Positions 1-8,647 of a stretch of 64,000 nucleotides of DNA are shown piece by piece; the stretch's first letter is position 1, and each line of letters starts with the position of its first letter. The notes below the pieces were generated by a model. That model worked only from the letters and a program-made list of their open reading frames with translations. It was not told where the DNA came from and did not search any database. The stretch is taken from contig NZ_RBTP01000028.1 of assembly GCF_003702045.1 (NCBI RefSeq), positions 1 to 64,000 on the forward strand, written 5' to 3'. The stretch comes from Pseudomonas viridiflava. GTDB taxonomy: Bacteria; Pseudomonadota; Gammaproteobacteria; Pseudomonadales; Pseudomonadaceae. A program made the position numbers and the translations under genes.

Positions 1-249
1 ACCAGACCGTGGCGCTGGGCGGAACTGCCGTCATCGCAGAGTACGGCGAGGCTGACGGGCTGACCGATGAGCTGCTCGGGATCGTATTCGGTGTCCTGCA
101 CCAGCACGTCGAGGGTGTAGCGCGGCACACGGCCAAGGCGCTCGACGCCTTGGACGCGCAGGGCCTGCAGCTGATGCTCGCCCAGGGGCGTGGTGAGTTG
201 CAGGAGGCGGCCACTCTGGCTGAGGGCGGTTCCGAAGGTCAGGTCCATG
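1..249 (-). CDS. vgrG: VgrG/TssI type VI secretion spike protein, N-terminal part (runs off left edge)
   Basis: The first 83 codons of a minus-strand gene are present and the frame is open to the window edge. The start is an ATG at 249, preceded by GGAG about 8 bases upstream. The peptide contains LTTPLGEHQLQ, then a GVERLGRVPRYTLDVLV stretch, and ends in a QLIGQPVSLAV segment. This is the usual opening of VgrG spike proteins, where the gp27-like base begins. VgrG forms the puncturing tip of the type VI secretion system and carries effectors. Only the N-terminus can be judged, so any C-terminal extension is unknown. Part of this 5' end is repeated at 1421-1552. Confidence 0.8.
51..138. repeat. 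Direct repeat copy 1, inside vgrG
   Basis: This stretch recurs at 1421-1508 with one mismatch over the first 70 or so bases and a few more near the end. It encodes the RLGRV to PVSLA segment of VgrG. A second short block around the start codon (about 229-251) is also repeated at about 1532-1554. Confidence 0.9.
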
Positions 250-420
250 AGAAAGTCTCCGTTTACTGGCGGTACAAACACGGTGCGATTATTGACATGC
301 AAGACGTAGCCTAACTTGGTACGGCATCAATTGCTGGATGAGGCCTTTCAAGGTGCGGTGCCCCGTCGATTAAGACATTTCCATATAATCAAGCAAGGGC
401 TGGGTTTCAAATCAAACATT

Positions 421-783
421 TTAATCCAGTCTCTTTGCTGTGTTAGCTAACGCTTTTTTGTATAGGTAACTTATTACCGCTGCTGCAGATAAGGCTAAGC
501 TTGCGAATAAACAAAACTGGCTGATAGCAGCGGCCACCTCAAGAATATGACGACTTTCAGAGTCTCCTCCAGAACCGCTAATGCCGCTAGCGGTGCCACC
601 CAGATAAATAGCTCCTAACGTCACGCCTAGTGCTAAAAATGCAAGTGCCATCTTGAATAATACGCCGGAACTCAGCACGCCTGAAATTCCGCCTCTGGTG
701 TCCGCAGTGACGGCGCGGTATACCACTAGGCCTATGTAGAATATTCCCCAAAAAGCGCTTGCGAAGAGGATCAGTGTAATCAT
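421..783 (-). CDS. Small three-helix membrane protein, hypothetical
   Basis: This 120-residue protein is not recognised. It has three hydrophobic segments at roughly residues 2-22, 42-64 and 84-108, and a Gly/Ser-rich stretch (about 66-76) between the second and third. It ends in a basic tail. The start is supported by GGAA about 7 bases upstream of the ATG. The gene lies between the chimeric DUF6396 gene and vgrG on the same strand. Small membrane proteins in this position are often immunity proteins or effector accessories, but nothing in the sequence proves that here. Base composition is more AT-rich than in the core genes, which suggests accessory DNA. Confidence 0.6.
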   Translation of the reverse strand: MITLILFASAFWGIFYIGLVVYRAVTADTRGGISGVLSSGVLFKMALAFLALGVTLGAIYLGGTASGISGSGGDSESRHILEVAAAISQFCLFASLALSAAAVISYLYKKALANTAKRLD

Positions 784-886
784 TTTGTTATTCCGATCAG
801 GTTAAATTTTGGGTTGTGTTATGTGGGACAATGTTCAAAAAAATATAGGCAGTCATTGTTGTTTTTCTTGTGCCTGTTAACAGCTT

Positions 887-1552
887 CTAATGTGTGGTGT
901 GGCTTAAGTTGATAATAAGGTTGGGCTTGCGAGGGTGTCTAAGTTTCTTCTTGCTTAAGTGCTGTATTAAATTGTCTTCTGGCTTTTTGGGAGATGCTTT
1001 TATAGTGAGGTCATTTTCCCATTGCAACGTATTGTCCCAAGCCGGAACGTTGGCTGAGGGAAGTGGCACAATTGAGTCTGGTTCCTTGGTTTTAGAATTC
1101 AATGTTTCGTTGCTTCTAGGAAGTTTGGCAATAGCTGTACACCTACTTGAACGGTCCGGGTCGGGCTTTAAGTTCAGGTAATAGAGATCTTCCGGAGACG
1201 ATGGCCCTTTGAGCGCTTCTGCTAACCTTCTGGCTGGTGCTAGGTCACCTAGCCTTACGCCTTGCTGATAAAATTTGACAGCTTCTGCATATTCACCGGA
1301 CACACAAAAATAACCTGCCAGATCACGAGCAGCGCCTGCATACCTTTGAGGTTCAGCGCAGCGCTGCATCTGCTCCATTACAGCCTGACCTCCTGCATCT
1401 CGGCCTAGCAGTATGGCCAGGCTGACGGGCTGACCGATGAGCTGCTCGGGATCGTATTCGGTGTCCTGCACCAGCACGTCGAGGGTATAGCGCTGCACAC
1501 GGCCCAGGCGTGCGACGCTCTGGTTAAGGGAGGTTCCGAAGGTCAGGTCCAT
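887..1552 (-). CDS. Chimeric protein: partial VgrG N-terminus fused to a DUF6396/Sel1-like domain
   Basis: This 221-residue protein begins with the VgrG opening (MDLTFGT...). It skips about 22 codons in frame relative to the vgrG at 1-249, resumes at RLGRV and follows VgrG to about residue 45. It then switches to a different protein with a Sel1-like helical repeat (about residues 60-110, YAEAVKFYQQGVRLGD). The C-terminal part, with IVPLPSANVPAWD, resembles DUF6396 proteins found beside type VI effectors. AGGAG lies 8 bases upstream of the ATG, so the chimera looks expressible. The C-terminal half has lower GC and uses less Pseudomonas-like codons. The role is unknown. The DUF6396 part may be an immunity-type module that acquired the vgrG start by recombination. 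Confidence 0.65.
   Translation of the reverse strand: MDLTFGTSLNQSVARLGRVQRYTLDVLVQDTEYDPEQLIGQPVSLAILLGRDAGGQAVMEQMQRCAEPQRYAGAARDLAGYFCVSGEYAEAVKFYQQGVRLGDLAPARRLAEALKGPSSPEDLYYLNLKPDPDRSSRCTAIAKLPRSNETLNSKTKEPDSIVPLPSANVPAWDNTLQWENDLTIKASPKKPEDNLIQHLSKKKLRHPRKPNLIINLSHTTH
1421..1508. repeat. Direct repeat copy 2, inside the chimeric gene
   Basis: This is the partner of 51-138 in the same orientation. The repeat boundary on the low-coordinate side falls within the PVSLA codons, where the protein switches from VgrG-like to DUF6396-like sequence. It therefore marks the recombination junction. Confidence 0.9.
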
Positions 1553-1997
1553 GATGTTGCTCCTAGCTGACGTAAACCCCAGAATGACGAAACGTGTCGG
1601 GGCTCTCGGCTCCCGCCCTCTGGTTTACACACGCAACGAAACTTTCCATCTTCAAACATGATGCGTTTCCTTACGCGATTGAGAGAAGCAGACACGCCTG
1701 AATAAAACTGCTGCTTTGACCGCAAAAAGTAACATTTGATCAGTTATGGCGCTCAACTAATTGGACCGTTATCTGCAGACCAAGAGGGCAAAGGTGGTTT
1801 GCGCCTCCGATCCCCTCAAAATCGAAGCAGCGCTACTATCGCCCGTCAGGACTACGATCACCATCGTACAAGTCGGCCAGAGTCGTCCTGCCGTTCTGAT
1901 ATGTACGTATGAATAAGGCTACAGCCGAGGTCGATTGCGTCGATTCAGGCAACGCTGGATCGCCTGAACCGACGCACTCAAATGGCCGTTTTTATTC
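1553..1997. other. Intergenic region without a convincing gene
   Basis: This stretch of 445 bases lies between the type VI-associated genes and czcA. A 60-codon frame at 1543-1725 lacks recognisable features, overlaps the chimeric gene start and is not accepted. The promoter of the chimeric gene should lie here, and transcription from czcA ends into it. No strong hairpin with a U-tract was seen. Confidence 0.5.
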
Positions 1998-4900
1998 TTA
2001 CGTTTCGACGTCCTCCCGTCGATGCGCCCACTGATACAACGCTGGCAATACCAGTAACGTCAGTGCCGTAGACGACAGAATCCCGCCAATCACCACCGTC
2101 GCCAGCGGCCTCTGCACTTCTGCACCAGTGCCTGTTGCCAGCGCCATCGGGATGAAGCCCAGCGACGCGACCAGCGCGGTCATGAGTACCGGACGCAGGC
2201 GGGTGAGGGCGCCTTCAGTGATGGCGTCGTGCAGGGAGCGGCCTTCTTCGCGCAGGTTACGGATGAACGCGATCATCACCAGCCCGTTGAGCACCGCCAC
2301 ACCTGACAATGCGATGAAGCCCACGCCTGCGGAGATGGACAGCGGTATGTCGCGCAGCCACAGGGCCATGACGCCACCGGTCAGGGCGAACGGGATGCCG
2401 GTGAAGACCAGCAGGCCGTCCTTGAGGTTGTTGAACATCAGGAACAGCAGCGCCAGCACCAGCAGCAATGCGACGGGTACAACGATCTGCAAGCGTTTGG
2501 CAGCCGATTGCAGCTGTTCGAACTGACCGCCCCAGTTGGTCCAGTAACCTGCCGGAATCTGCACGTCGCGGTCGAGGGTCTGGCCCGCGTCCTCGACGAA
2601 CGAGCCCAGGTCTCGGCCTCGCACGTTGGCGCTGACGATCACCAGCCGCTTGCCGTTCTCGCGGCTGATCTGGTTCGGACCCAGCACCAGATCAAGGCTG
2701 GCGACCTGAGCCAGCGAGATGAAGCTGATCTGCTGGTTAATGCTGCCTGCGCTGGCCGGCACCGGAATCAGCAGGCTGGACAGCCCGGCCACGTCGGTGC
2801 GCAGTTGTTCGGACAGGCGCACCACCATGTCGAAGCGGCGATCTCCCTCATACAGTGTGCCGGCCTGACGTCCGCCCAATGCCGTGGCGATGGCGTCCTG
2901 CACATCAGCCACGTTGAGGCCGAAACGTGCGGCTTTGTCGCGGTCGATATTGATGGTCAGTACCGGCAGGCCGGTGGTTTGTTCCACCTTCACCTCTGAC
3001 GCGCCCGGCACCTTTTGCATGGCGGCCGCGATTTTGGCGGCGGTCTGGTTAAGCACGGCCATGTCATCGCCAAACACTTTGACGGCTACGTCGCTGCGCA
3101 CCCCCGATACCAACTCGTTGAAGCGCAACTGAATCGGCTGGGACAACTCATAATTGCTGCCCGGCACGCTGGCAGCGGCCTTTTGCAGCTCGGCGATCAG
3201 GGTTTCCCGCGACTTGTCCGGGTCAGGCCACTCGCTTTGCGGTTTGAGCATCACGTAGCTGTCAGAGATGTTCGGCGGCATCGGGTCGGCGGCGATTTCG
3301 GCGGTGCCGGTGCGGGCGAACATTCGCTCGACTTCGGGCATTTGTTCGATCACGGCTTTTTCGAGGCGCTGCTGCATGTCCACCGATTGCGCCAGGCTGG
3401 TGCCCGGTACGCGCAAGGCTTGCAGCGCGAAATCGCCTTCACTCAGGCTCGGGATGAATTCACTGCCCATGCGGCTGGCCGTAAACCCTGACAGCACCAT
3501 CACCACGAACGCCAGGGTGAAGGCAATCCAGCGGTGCCCCAGCACCCAGCCCAGCACCGGTGCATAGCGCTGGCGAGCGGTGCGCATCACGAAGCCTTCT
3601 TCTTCCTTGACCTTGCCAGTCACGAACATCGCGATGGCCGCAGGCACGAAGGTGACCGACAGGATCATGGCACCGAGCAGGGCGATCACCACGGTGAACG
3701 CCATCGGGTGGAACATTTTGCCTTCCACGCCGGTGAGGGCGAAGATCGGCAGGTACACCACCATGATGATCAACTGGCCGAAGATCAGCGGCCGTCGGGC
3801 TTCTTTTGCAGCCGCAAAAACCTCATGGAAGCGTTCAGCGCGGGTCAGCATCCGGCCGTGTTTCTGCTGCGCATGGGCAAGCCTGCGAATCGAGTTCTCG
3901 ACGATCACCACCGCGCCATCGACGATGATGCCAAAGTCCAGCGCGCCAAGGCTCATGAGGTTGGCGCTGACCTTGTTGGTGAACATGCCGGTCAAGGTGA
4001 ACAGCATTGCCAGCGGAATCACCATCGCCGTGATCAGCGCTGCACGGATGTTGCCCAGAAACAGAAACAGGATCGCGATGACCAGAATCGCGCCTTCGAC
4101 CAGGTTCTTCTTGACCGTCGCGATGGCTTTTTCGACCAGATGTGTGCGGTCGTAAACAGTGACCGCTTCGACGCCCTCAGGCAGCGTGCGGTTGATGTCG
4201 GCCAGTTTGGCGGCCACCGCTTGGGAAACCGTGCGGCTGTTTTCGCCAATCAGCATGAACACGGTGCCGAGGACCACCTCGCGACCGTTTTCAGTGGCGG
4301 CGCCTGAGCGCATTTCCTTGCCGATGCCGACTTCAGCCACGCTGCTCACCCGGATCGGCGTGCCCTGCACGTTGGCGATGACGATGTTGGCAATGTCGTC
4401 GATGTTTTCCAGCTGGCCCGGTGCGCGGATCAGCAGTTGCTCGCCGCCGCGCTCGATATAGCCCGCGCCAACGTTGGCGTTGTTGCGTTCCAGTGCGGCG
4501 ACCAGATCGTTCAGGGTCAGCTTGTAGGCAGCGAGTTTCTTGGGATCCGGGGCGATTTCATATTGCTTGGCAAAGCCGCCGATGGTGTTGATTTCAGCCA
4601 CGCCCGGTACGTTGCGCAATTGCGGCTTGATGATCCAGTCCTGAATCACTCGCAAATCGGTTGGTGTGTACGGCGTGCCATCTTCCTTCCGCGCGCCTTC
4701 CCGGGCCTCGACCGTCCACAGGAAAATCTCGCCCAGCCCGGTGGAGACAGGTCCCATCATGGTGTCGACGCCTTCGGGCAACTGGTCCTTGGCGATCTGC
4801 AGGCGTTCGTTCACCTGTTGGCGAGCAAAGAACAGGTCGGTGCCGTCCTCGAAAATCACCGTCACCTGCGACAGGCCCGAGCGCGACAGTGAGCGCGTCT

Positions 4901-5141
4901 GTTGCAGGCCCGGCAAACCTGCCATGTTGGTTTCGATGGCGAAGGTGATGCGTTGCTCGGTTTCCAGCGGCGAAAAGCCGGGCGCCGAAGTGTTGATCTG
5001 CACCTGCACGTTGGTGATGTCGGGCACGGCATCGATGGGCAGTTTCTGATAACTGGCGATGCCCAGCCCTGCCATCAGCACGACCGCGAGCATCACCACG
5101 ATGCGCTGTTCAATCGCGAATTTGATCAACCGTTCAAACAT
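1998..5141 (-). CDS. czcA: CzcA-type heavy-metal RND efflux pump, inner-membrane transporter
   Basis: This 1047-residue protein has the full length of the heavy-metal efflux RND family. It starts with an N-terminal cytoplasmic/TM1 segment (MFERLIKFAIEQR). The fourth transmembrane helix carries DFGIIVDGAVVIVEN at residues 402-415, the proton-relay signature of the Co/Zn/Cd (CzcA) subgroup rather than the Cu/Ag (CusA) one. Large periplasmic loops follow TM1 and TM7, and the C-terminal helices end near residue 1040. The protein exports divalent cations by proton antiport in a tripartite complex with CzcB and CzcC. It is the last gene of czcCBA, 24 bases after czcB. Zn/Cd/Co specificity is inferred from the motif. 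Confidence 0.95.
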   Translation of the reverse strand: MFERLIKFAIEQRIVVMLAVVLMAGLGIASYQKLPIDAVPDITNVQVQINTSAPGFSPLETEQRITFAIETNMAGLPGLQQTRSLSRSGLSQVTVIFEDGTDLFFARQQVNERLQIAKDQLPEGVDTMMGPVSTGLGEIFLWTVEAREGARKEDGTPYTPTDLRVIQDWIIKPQLRNVPGVAEINTIGGFAKQYEIAPDPKKLAAYKLTLNDLVAALERNNANVGAGYIERGGEQLLIRAPGQLENIDDIANIVIANVQGTPIRVSSVAEVGIGKEMRSGAATENGREVVLGTVFMLIGENSRTVSQAVAAKLADINRTLPEGVEAVTVYDRTHLVEKAIATVKKNLVEGAILVIAILFLFLGNIRAALITAMVIPLAMLFTLTGMFTNKVSANLMSLGALDFGIIVDGAVVIVENSIRRLAHAQQKHGRMLTRAERFHEVFAAAKEARRPLIFGQLIIMVVYLPIFALTGVEGKMFHPMAFTVVIALLGAMILSVTFVPAAIAMFVTGKVKEEEGFVMRTARQRYAPVLGWVLGHRWIAFTLAFVVMVLSGFTASRMGSEFIPSLSEGDFALQALRVPGTSLAQSVDMQQRLEKAVIEQMPEVERMFARTGTAEIAADPMPPNISDSYVMLKPQSEWPDPDKSRETLIAELQKAAASVPGSNYELSQPIQLRFNELVSGVRSDVAVKVFGDDMAVLNQTAAKIAAAMQKVPGASEVKVEQTTGLPVLTINIDRDKAARFGLNVADVQDAIATALGGRQAGTLYEGDRRFDMVVRLSEQLRTDVAGLSSLLIPVPASAGSINQQISFISLAQVASLDLVLGPNQISRENGKRLVIVSANVRGRDLGSFVEDAGQTLDRDVQIPAGYWTNWGGQFEQLQSAAKRLQIVVPVALLLVLALLFLMFNNLKDGLLVFTGIPFALTGGVMALWLRDIPLSISAGVGFIALSGVAVLNGLVMIAFIRNLREEGRSLHDAITEGALTRLRPVLMTALVASLGFIPMALATGTGAEVQRPLATVVIGGILSSTALTLLVLPALYQWAHRREDVET

Positions 5142-5165
5142 GGGGGAGTACTCGTACGACGCAGG

Positions 5166-6440
5166 TCAATGGGCGTGCTCGGCGGAGCCTTTGCCCAGCT
5201 CCGACTTGAGAATGAAGCTGCCGGCGGCGGCCACTTGAGTGCCTGCGGCCAGGCCTTTGAGGATTTCCACATAGCCGTCATCGCTGCGACCGAGCGTGAC
5301 CGGCGTCAACTGAAAGTCCTCGTCGTTGCGCACGAACACCGAGGGCTTGTCTTCGACGCTCTGGATGGCCGATTCGGGCAGGCTGACCGCGACCTGATTC
5401 TGCTCTGCGGCCACGTCGACCGAGACGAACAGCCCCGGTCGCCAGGCGCCATTGGGGTTGGCGAGGGTGACGCGAACGGTGGCGGCGCGTGTCTGCTCAC
5501 CCAACAGGCTGCCGACATAACCGATGCGGCCTTCGACGCGAGCATTCAGGTCGGGGGCGCTGACGGTGACCGGGCGGCCGACGATCACTTTGTCCAGGTC
5601 CTTGGGCGCGACGCCGAAGGTGGCCCAGACACGGGACAGATCAGAGAGCGTAAAGGCATTGCTCGCCTCGCTGACCACCTCGCCGATGGCCAGGTGTTTT
5701 TCAACGACCATCGCGTCGAACGGTGCGATCAGTTCATAGCGGTTGCCCGCGGTGGGGCTGACGCTGGCACCGATGGCGCTGAGTTTCTGCCGGGCGTTGG
5801 ACAGGCTGATGTCGGCCTCCTGAAACGCCTGTCGGGCCTGCTGGTAATCCTGCTCGGCCGAGATCTGGTCTTCCCAGAGCTTTTTCTCGCGTTGCAGGGT
5901 CAGCCGCGCCAGTTCCTGACGGCGCTGGGCGGCGCTCAACTCGCTGCGCTGGTCGGAGATCTGCTGGCTGGCAATGATCGCCAGCACCTGACCTTTCTTG
6001 ACGCTCTGGCCCAGCTCGACCTTGACCGCCTCCACGACACCGCCGACGCGGGGCACCACATGTGCGGTCCGGTCTTCATCGAAGCGAATCTCGCCGGGGA
6101 AGGTGACCGACGTGCTCATCGGTCTGGGGCCGGCAGTGGCCAGTTCGATACCGGCGGCCTTGATCTGTTCGGCGCTGAGTTCCAAGTGGCCTTCCTCTTC
6201 CTCATGGGCCGGTTCCGAGGCGGCGCCATGCTGTTCGGGCTCATGGCCGTGACCTTTCTCGCCATGCTCTTTATCGGCGTGGGCTTCTTCCCCCGCGTGG
6301 GCGTCTGCCGATTCGTTGGGGTGGGTGTCCGATTCGGCCTGGGCGCTGAAGGGCAGCAACTCAGGGTTAACGGTCAGGCTGCCCAGGCCAATGATGACCA
6401 CCACCGCCAGGGCGATGCCAATGCTTCGTTTGTTGTCCAT
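5166..6440 (-). CDS. czcB: CzcB-type periplasmic adaptor (membrane fusion protein)
   Basis: This 424-residue protein has an N-terminal membrane anchor (residues about 6-24). A His/Glu/Asp-rich stretch follows (about 32-85, with EHGEKGHGHEPEQHG), a likely metal-binding tail of Czc adaptors. The lipoyl/hairpin region begins near VVPRVGGVVEAV, followed by a coiled hairpin with ISAEQDYQQARQAF and beta-barrel domains. The start at 6440 (MDNKRS) is chosen over one five codons upstream because GGGAG sits 5 bases before it. The protein joins CzcA to the outer-membrane channel CzcC. It is the middle gene of the operon. Confidence 0.94.
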   Translation of the reverse strand: MDNKRSIGIALAVVVIIGLGSLTVNPELLPFSAQAESDTHPNESADAHAGEEAHADKEHGEKGHGHEPEQHGAASEPAHEEEEGHLELSAEQIKAAGIELATAGPRPMSTSVTFPGEIRFDEDRTAHVVPRVGGVVEAVKVELGQSVKKGQVLAIIASQQISDQRSELSAAQRRQELARLTLQREKKLWEDQISAEQDYQQARQAFQEADISLSNARQKLSAIGASVSPTAGNRYELIAPFDAMVVEKHLAIGEVVSEASNAFTLSDLSRVWATFGVAPKDLDKVIVGRPVTVSAPDLNARVEGRIGYVGSLLGEQTRAATVRVTLANPNGAWRPGLFVSVDVAAEQNQVAVSLPESAIQSVEDKPSVFVRNDEDFQLTPVTLGRSDDGYVEILKGLAAGTQVAAAGSFILKSELGKGSAEHAH

Positions 6441-6509
6441 AGATGCTCCCGGCATTCATGTCGATGCTGCGCACGCTGCGGTGCGCTCTGTGATGGCGAA
6501 AAATAGAGG

Positions 6510-7763
6510 TCAGGGTTTGGGGCTGAACCGGTCGAGGTCGCCGTAGATGCGCTCGACGGTGACGCTGGCGTCGGTGGCTATGGCCAACGATTCCAGGTAC
6601 TGGCTACGGGCTGAGATCAGCGTGCGCTGTGCATCCAGCACGTCGAGAAAGCCGAATTTTCCCATCTCGAAACCGCGTGTCGCGGTGTCCACGGCGCGCT
6701 GTGCGGCGGGCAAAATGATTCGGTTGAACGACTCCACCTCGCGGGCGGCGGTGGACCACTGATCAAGGGCTGACTGGACCTGCGTGCGCAGCTTCAGCTC
6801 CACGGCGTTGCGCAGGTCGCGTGCCTGATCGGTTCGGCGCGCAGCGGAAAGGACGTTGCCCTGATTACGGTCGAACAGGGGGATCGGCATCGACAGGCCG
6901 ACCACATTGATGCGTTCACGGTCTTCACGGCTGTACTGGCTGCCGACGCTAACGGTCAGGTCCGGGGTGCGCTTGGCGCGTTCCGAACCCAGTGTGGCTT
7001 CCTGTTGATCGATCTGTGCCTGGGCGAGACGCAGCTCAGCGGTCTGGTTGATCAGGCTCAGGAGTGTCGAGGACGGAGGTGACTGGCCGGGGGAGAGGTG
7101 GGTGTAATCCAGGCGGTCAAACGAGGTGCTGGCCGATCCGGTGGCTCGAGCCAATTCCCGGTAGCTATTGATTTTCAGTGTTTCGGCGCGGCGCACCAGC
7201 AGGTCGGTTTCGGCCAGTTGCACCTGAGCGCGGGTGGCCTCGACTGGCGAGGTCTTACCCGCCTTGACGCGTCCTTCAGCCACATGCAAACCGCGCTCGG
7301 CCAGTGACCGGGATTGTCGGGCCAGGTCAAGGCCTGCCTGGGCACGGGCTGCGGCGTAGAACGCCTGAACGACCTCGGCACGCAATTCATTGCCGCGTCG
7401 TTCCAGCTCTATCCGGGCGGCGTCCTGGCCTCGACTGGCGGCCTCGATACGTGCGCCTCGCTTGCCGCCCAGTTCCAGCGCCTGGCTGAGCATGACCGTG
7501 GTCGTGCGGGTTTCGCTGCGGGTATCCTCCGCTTCCCAGGACACCACCGGGTTGGGAATCAGGCCCGCCTGTTGGCGCTCGCCTTCAGCCACGCCGATTT
7601 CCCATCGGGCCGCCGCCAGATCCGGGTTTTGCTTGAACGCGGCATCGATAGCCTGCGGCAGACTCAAGCCTTGAGCCGTTGCCCACACGGGCGCTATCAA
7701 CAGCATGCACAGCGCACCCGCTCTCATGCGTGTCAGTCCCGACACCCGCCTAGACCCGAGCAC
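6510..7763 (-). CDS. czcC: CzcC-type outer-membrane efflux channel (TolC family)
   Basis: This outer-membrane factor of about 417 residues has two TolC-like repeats rich in heptad-like helices, such as ALELGGKRGARIEAA and SMPIPLFDRNQGNVLSAARR. A GTG at 7763 with GGAG about 10 bases upstream is the chosen start. It gives a basic n-region, a hydrophobic core and a cleavage site near ATAQG. An ATG at 7727 and a longer frame from 7823 are alternatives. As the first gene of czcCBA it would set operon expression. It forms the exit duct for metal ions pumped by CzcA. Confidence 0.9.
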   Translation of the reverse strand: MLGSRRVSGLTRMRAGALCMLLIAPVWATAQGLSLPQAIDAAFKQNPDLAAARWEIGVAEGERQQAGLIPNPVVSWEAEDTRSETRTTTVMLSQALELGGKRGARIEAASRGQDAARIELERRGNELRAEVVQAFYAAARAQAGLDLARQSRSLAERGLHVAEGRVKAGKTSPVEATRAQVQLAETDLLVRRAETLKINSYRELARATGSASTSFDRLDYTHLSPGQSPPSSTLLSLINQTAELRLAQAQIDQQEATLGSERAKRTPDLTVSVGSQYSREDRERINVVGLSMPIPLFDRNQGNVLSAARRTDQARDLRNAVELKLRTQVQSALDQWSTAAREVESFNRIILPAAQRAVDTATRGFEMGKFGFLDVLDAQRTLISARSQYLESLAIATDASVTVERIYGDLDRFSPKP

Positions 7764-7972
7764 GTTCTTGGCTCTCCAGTCGCATACATCACCCTCATCA
7801 AAAAGAAAGAACAACGGCGCCACGGGGCCGGTTGAATCTGGATGGGAGGACTTTATGTAACCGGAGGTATCAGCGGGATTGCCGGAAAATTACAATTCCG
7901 TTATGTGCTGTGGAGGCTGGCTGATTGCCCGTACACTGCTTCTCAATCGCTCATCAGACAGGACACTTATCC
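7764..7972. promoter_or_regulatory. Divergent czcC / czcR promoter region
   Basis: About 210 bases separate the start codons of czcC (minus) and czcR (plus), so both promoters must lie here. An AT-richer stretch at about 7885-7905 contains spaced TTACA / TTATG-like half-sites, the kind of direct repeat used by OmpR-type metal regulators. That assignment is tentative. Confidence 0.4.
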
Positions 7973-8647
7973 ATGCGAATCCTTGTAGTAGAGGACGAGC
8001 CGAAAACTGCCGAATACATGCATCAGGGGCTGACCGAAAGTGGCTATGTTGTCGATATCGCCGTCACCGGACTCGACGGCCTTTATCTCGCGCAGCATCA
8101 GGCCTATGACATCGTCATTCTGGATGTAAACCTGCCTGAAATGGATGGATGGGAGGTCTTGGCCCGGCTCAGAAAAACCGTCAATACCCGCATCATGATG
8201 GTCACCGCACGGGGACGTCTGGAAGAGAAGGTCAAAGGCCTGGAAATGGGGGCTGACGATTACCTGGTCAAGCCTTTCGAGTTTCCGGAACTGCTGGCCA
8301 GAGTGCGCACCTTGATGCGCCGCTGTGAGCAGCCGACCGCGCCTCAAGTGTTGCAGGTCGGGGACCTTGAGCTGGATCAAGGGCGTCATCGGGCGTTTCG
8401 TGGCAAGCAGCGTATCGACCTGACCACCAAGGAGTTCGCCCTGCTGCACCTGTTGATGCGCCATACCGGAGAGGTGATGTCGCGTACCCAGATCATCTCG
8501 CTGGTGTGGGACATGAACTTCGATTGCGACACCAATGTGGTCGAGGTGTCCATTCGCCGCTTGCGTGCCAAGATCGATGATCCGTTCGAAACCAAACTGA
8601 TCCATACGCTGCGTGGCGTGGGGTATGTGCTGGAAGTCCGAGAATGA
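7973..8647 (+). CDS. czcR: CzcR-type response regulator (OmpR family)
   Basis: This 224-residue regulator has an N-terminal receiver with the acidic pair in VVEDEP and the phospho-acceptor Asp51 in ILDVNLPEMDGWE. The conserved Lys is in YLVKPFEFPEL. A C-terminal winged-helix domain with RRLRAKIDDPF follows. The ATG at 7973 (MRILVVEDE) is preferred over the frame opening at 7925 because it gives the canonical receiver N-terminus. The stop overlaps the czcS start by four bases (ATGA), so the two are translationally coupled. It probably activates the divergent czcCBA operon when metal is sensed by CzcS. Confidence 0.93.
   Translation: MRILVVEDEPKTAEYMHQGLTESGYVVDIAVTGLDGLYLAQHQAYDIVILDVNLPEMDGWEVLARLRKTVNTRIMMVTARGRLEEKVKGLEMGADDYLVKPFEFPELLARVRTLMRRCEQPTAPQVLQVGDLELDQGRHRAFRGKQRIDLTTKEFALLHLLMRHTGEVMSRTQIISLVWDMNFDCDTNVVEVSIRRLRAKIDDPFETKLIHTLRGVGYVLEVRE

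Noticed and set aside
1543..1725. 60-codon minus-strand frame between the chimeric gene and czcA
   Set aside because: It lacks a recognisable domain, overlaps the chimeric gene start in another frame and has no codon bias.
4902..6506. 534-codon plus-strand open frame opposite czcA/czcB
   Set aside because: It is antisense to strongly conserved czc genes. The long frame reflects high third-position GC, and the composition is unlike a real protein.
7885..7905. CzcR/CopR-type binding box
   Set aside because: The half-sites are only partly matched and their spacing is uncertain, so no specific operator is listed beyond the general promoter region.
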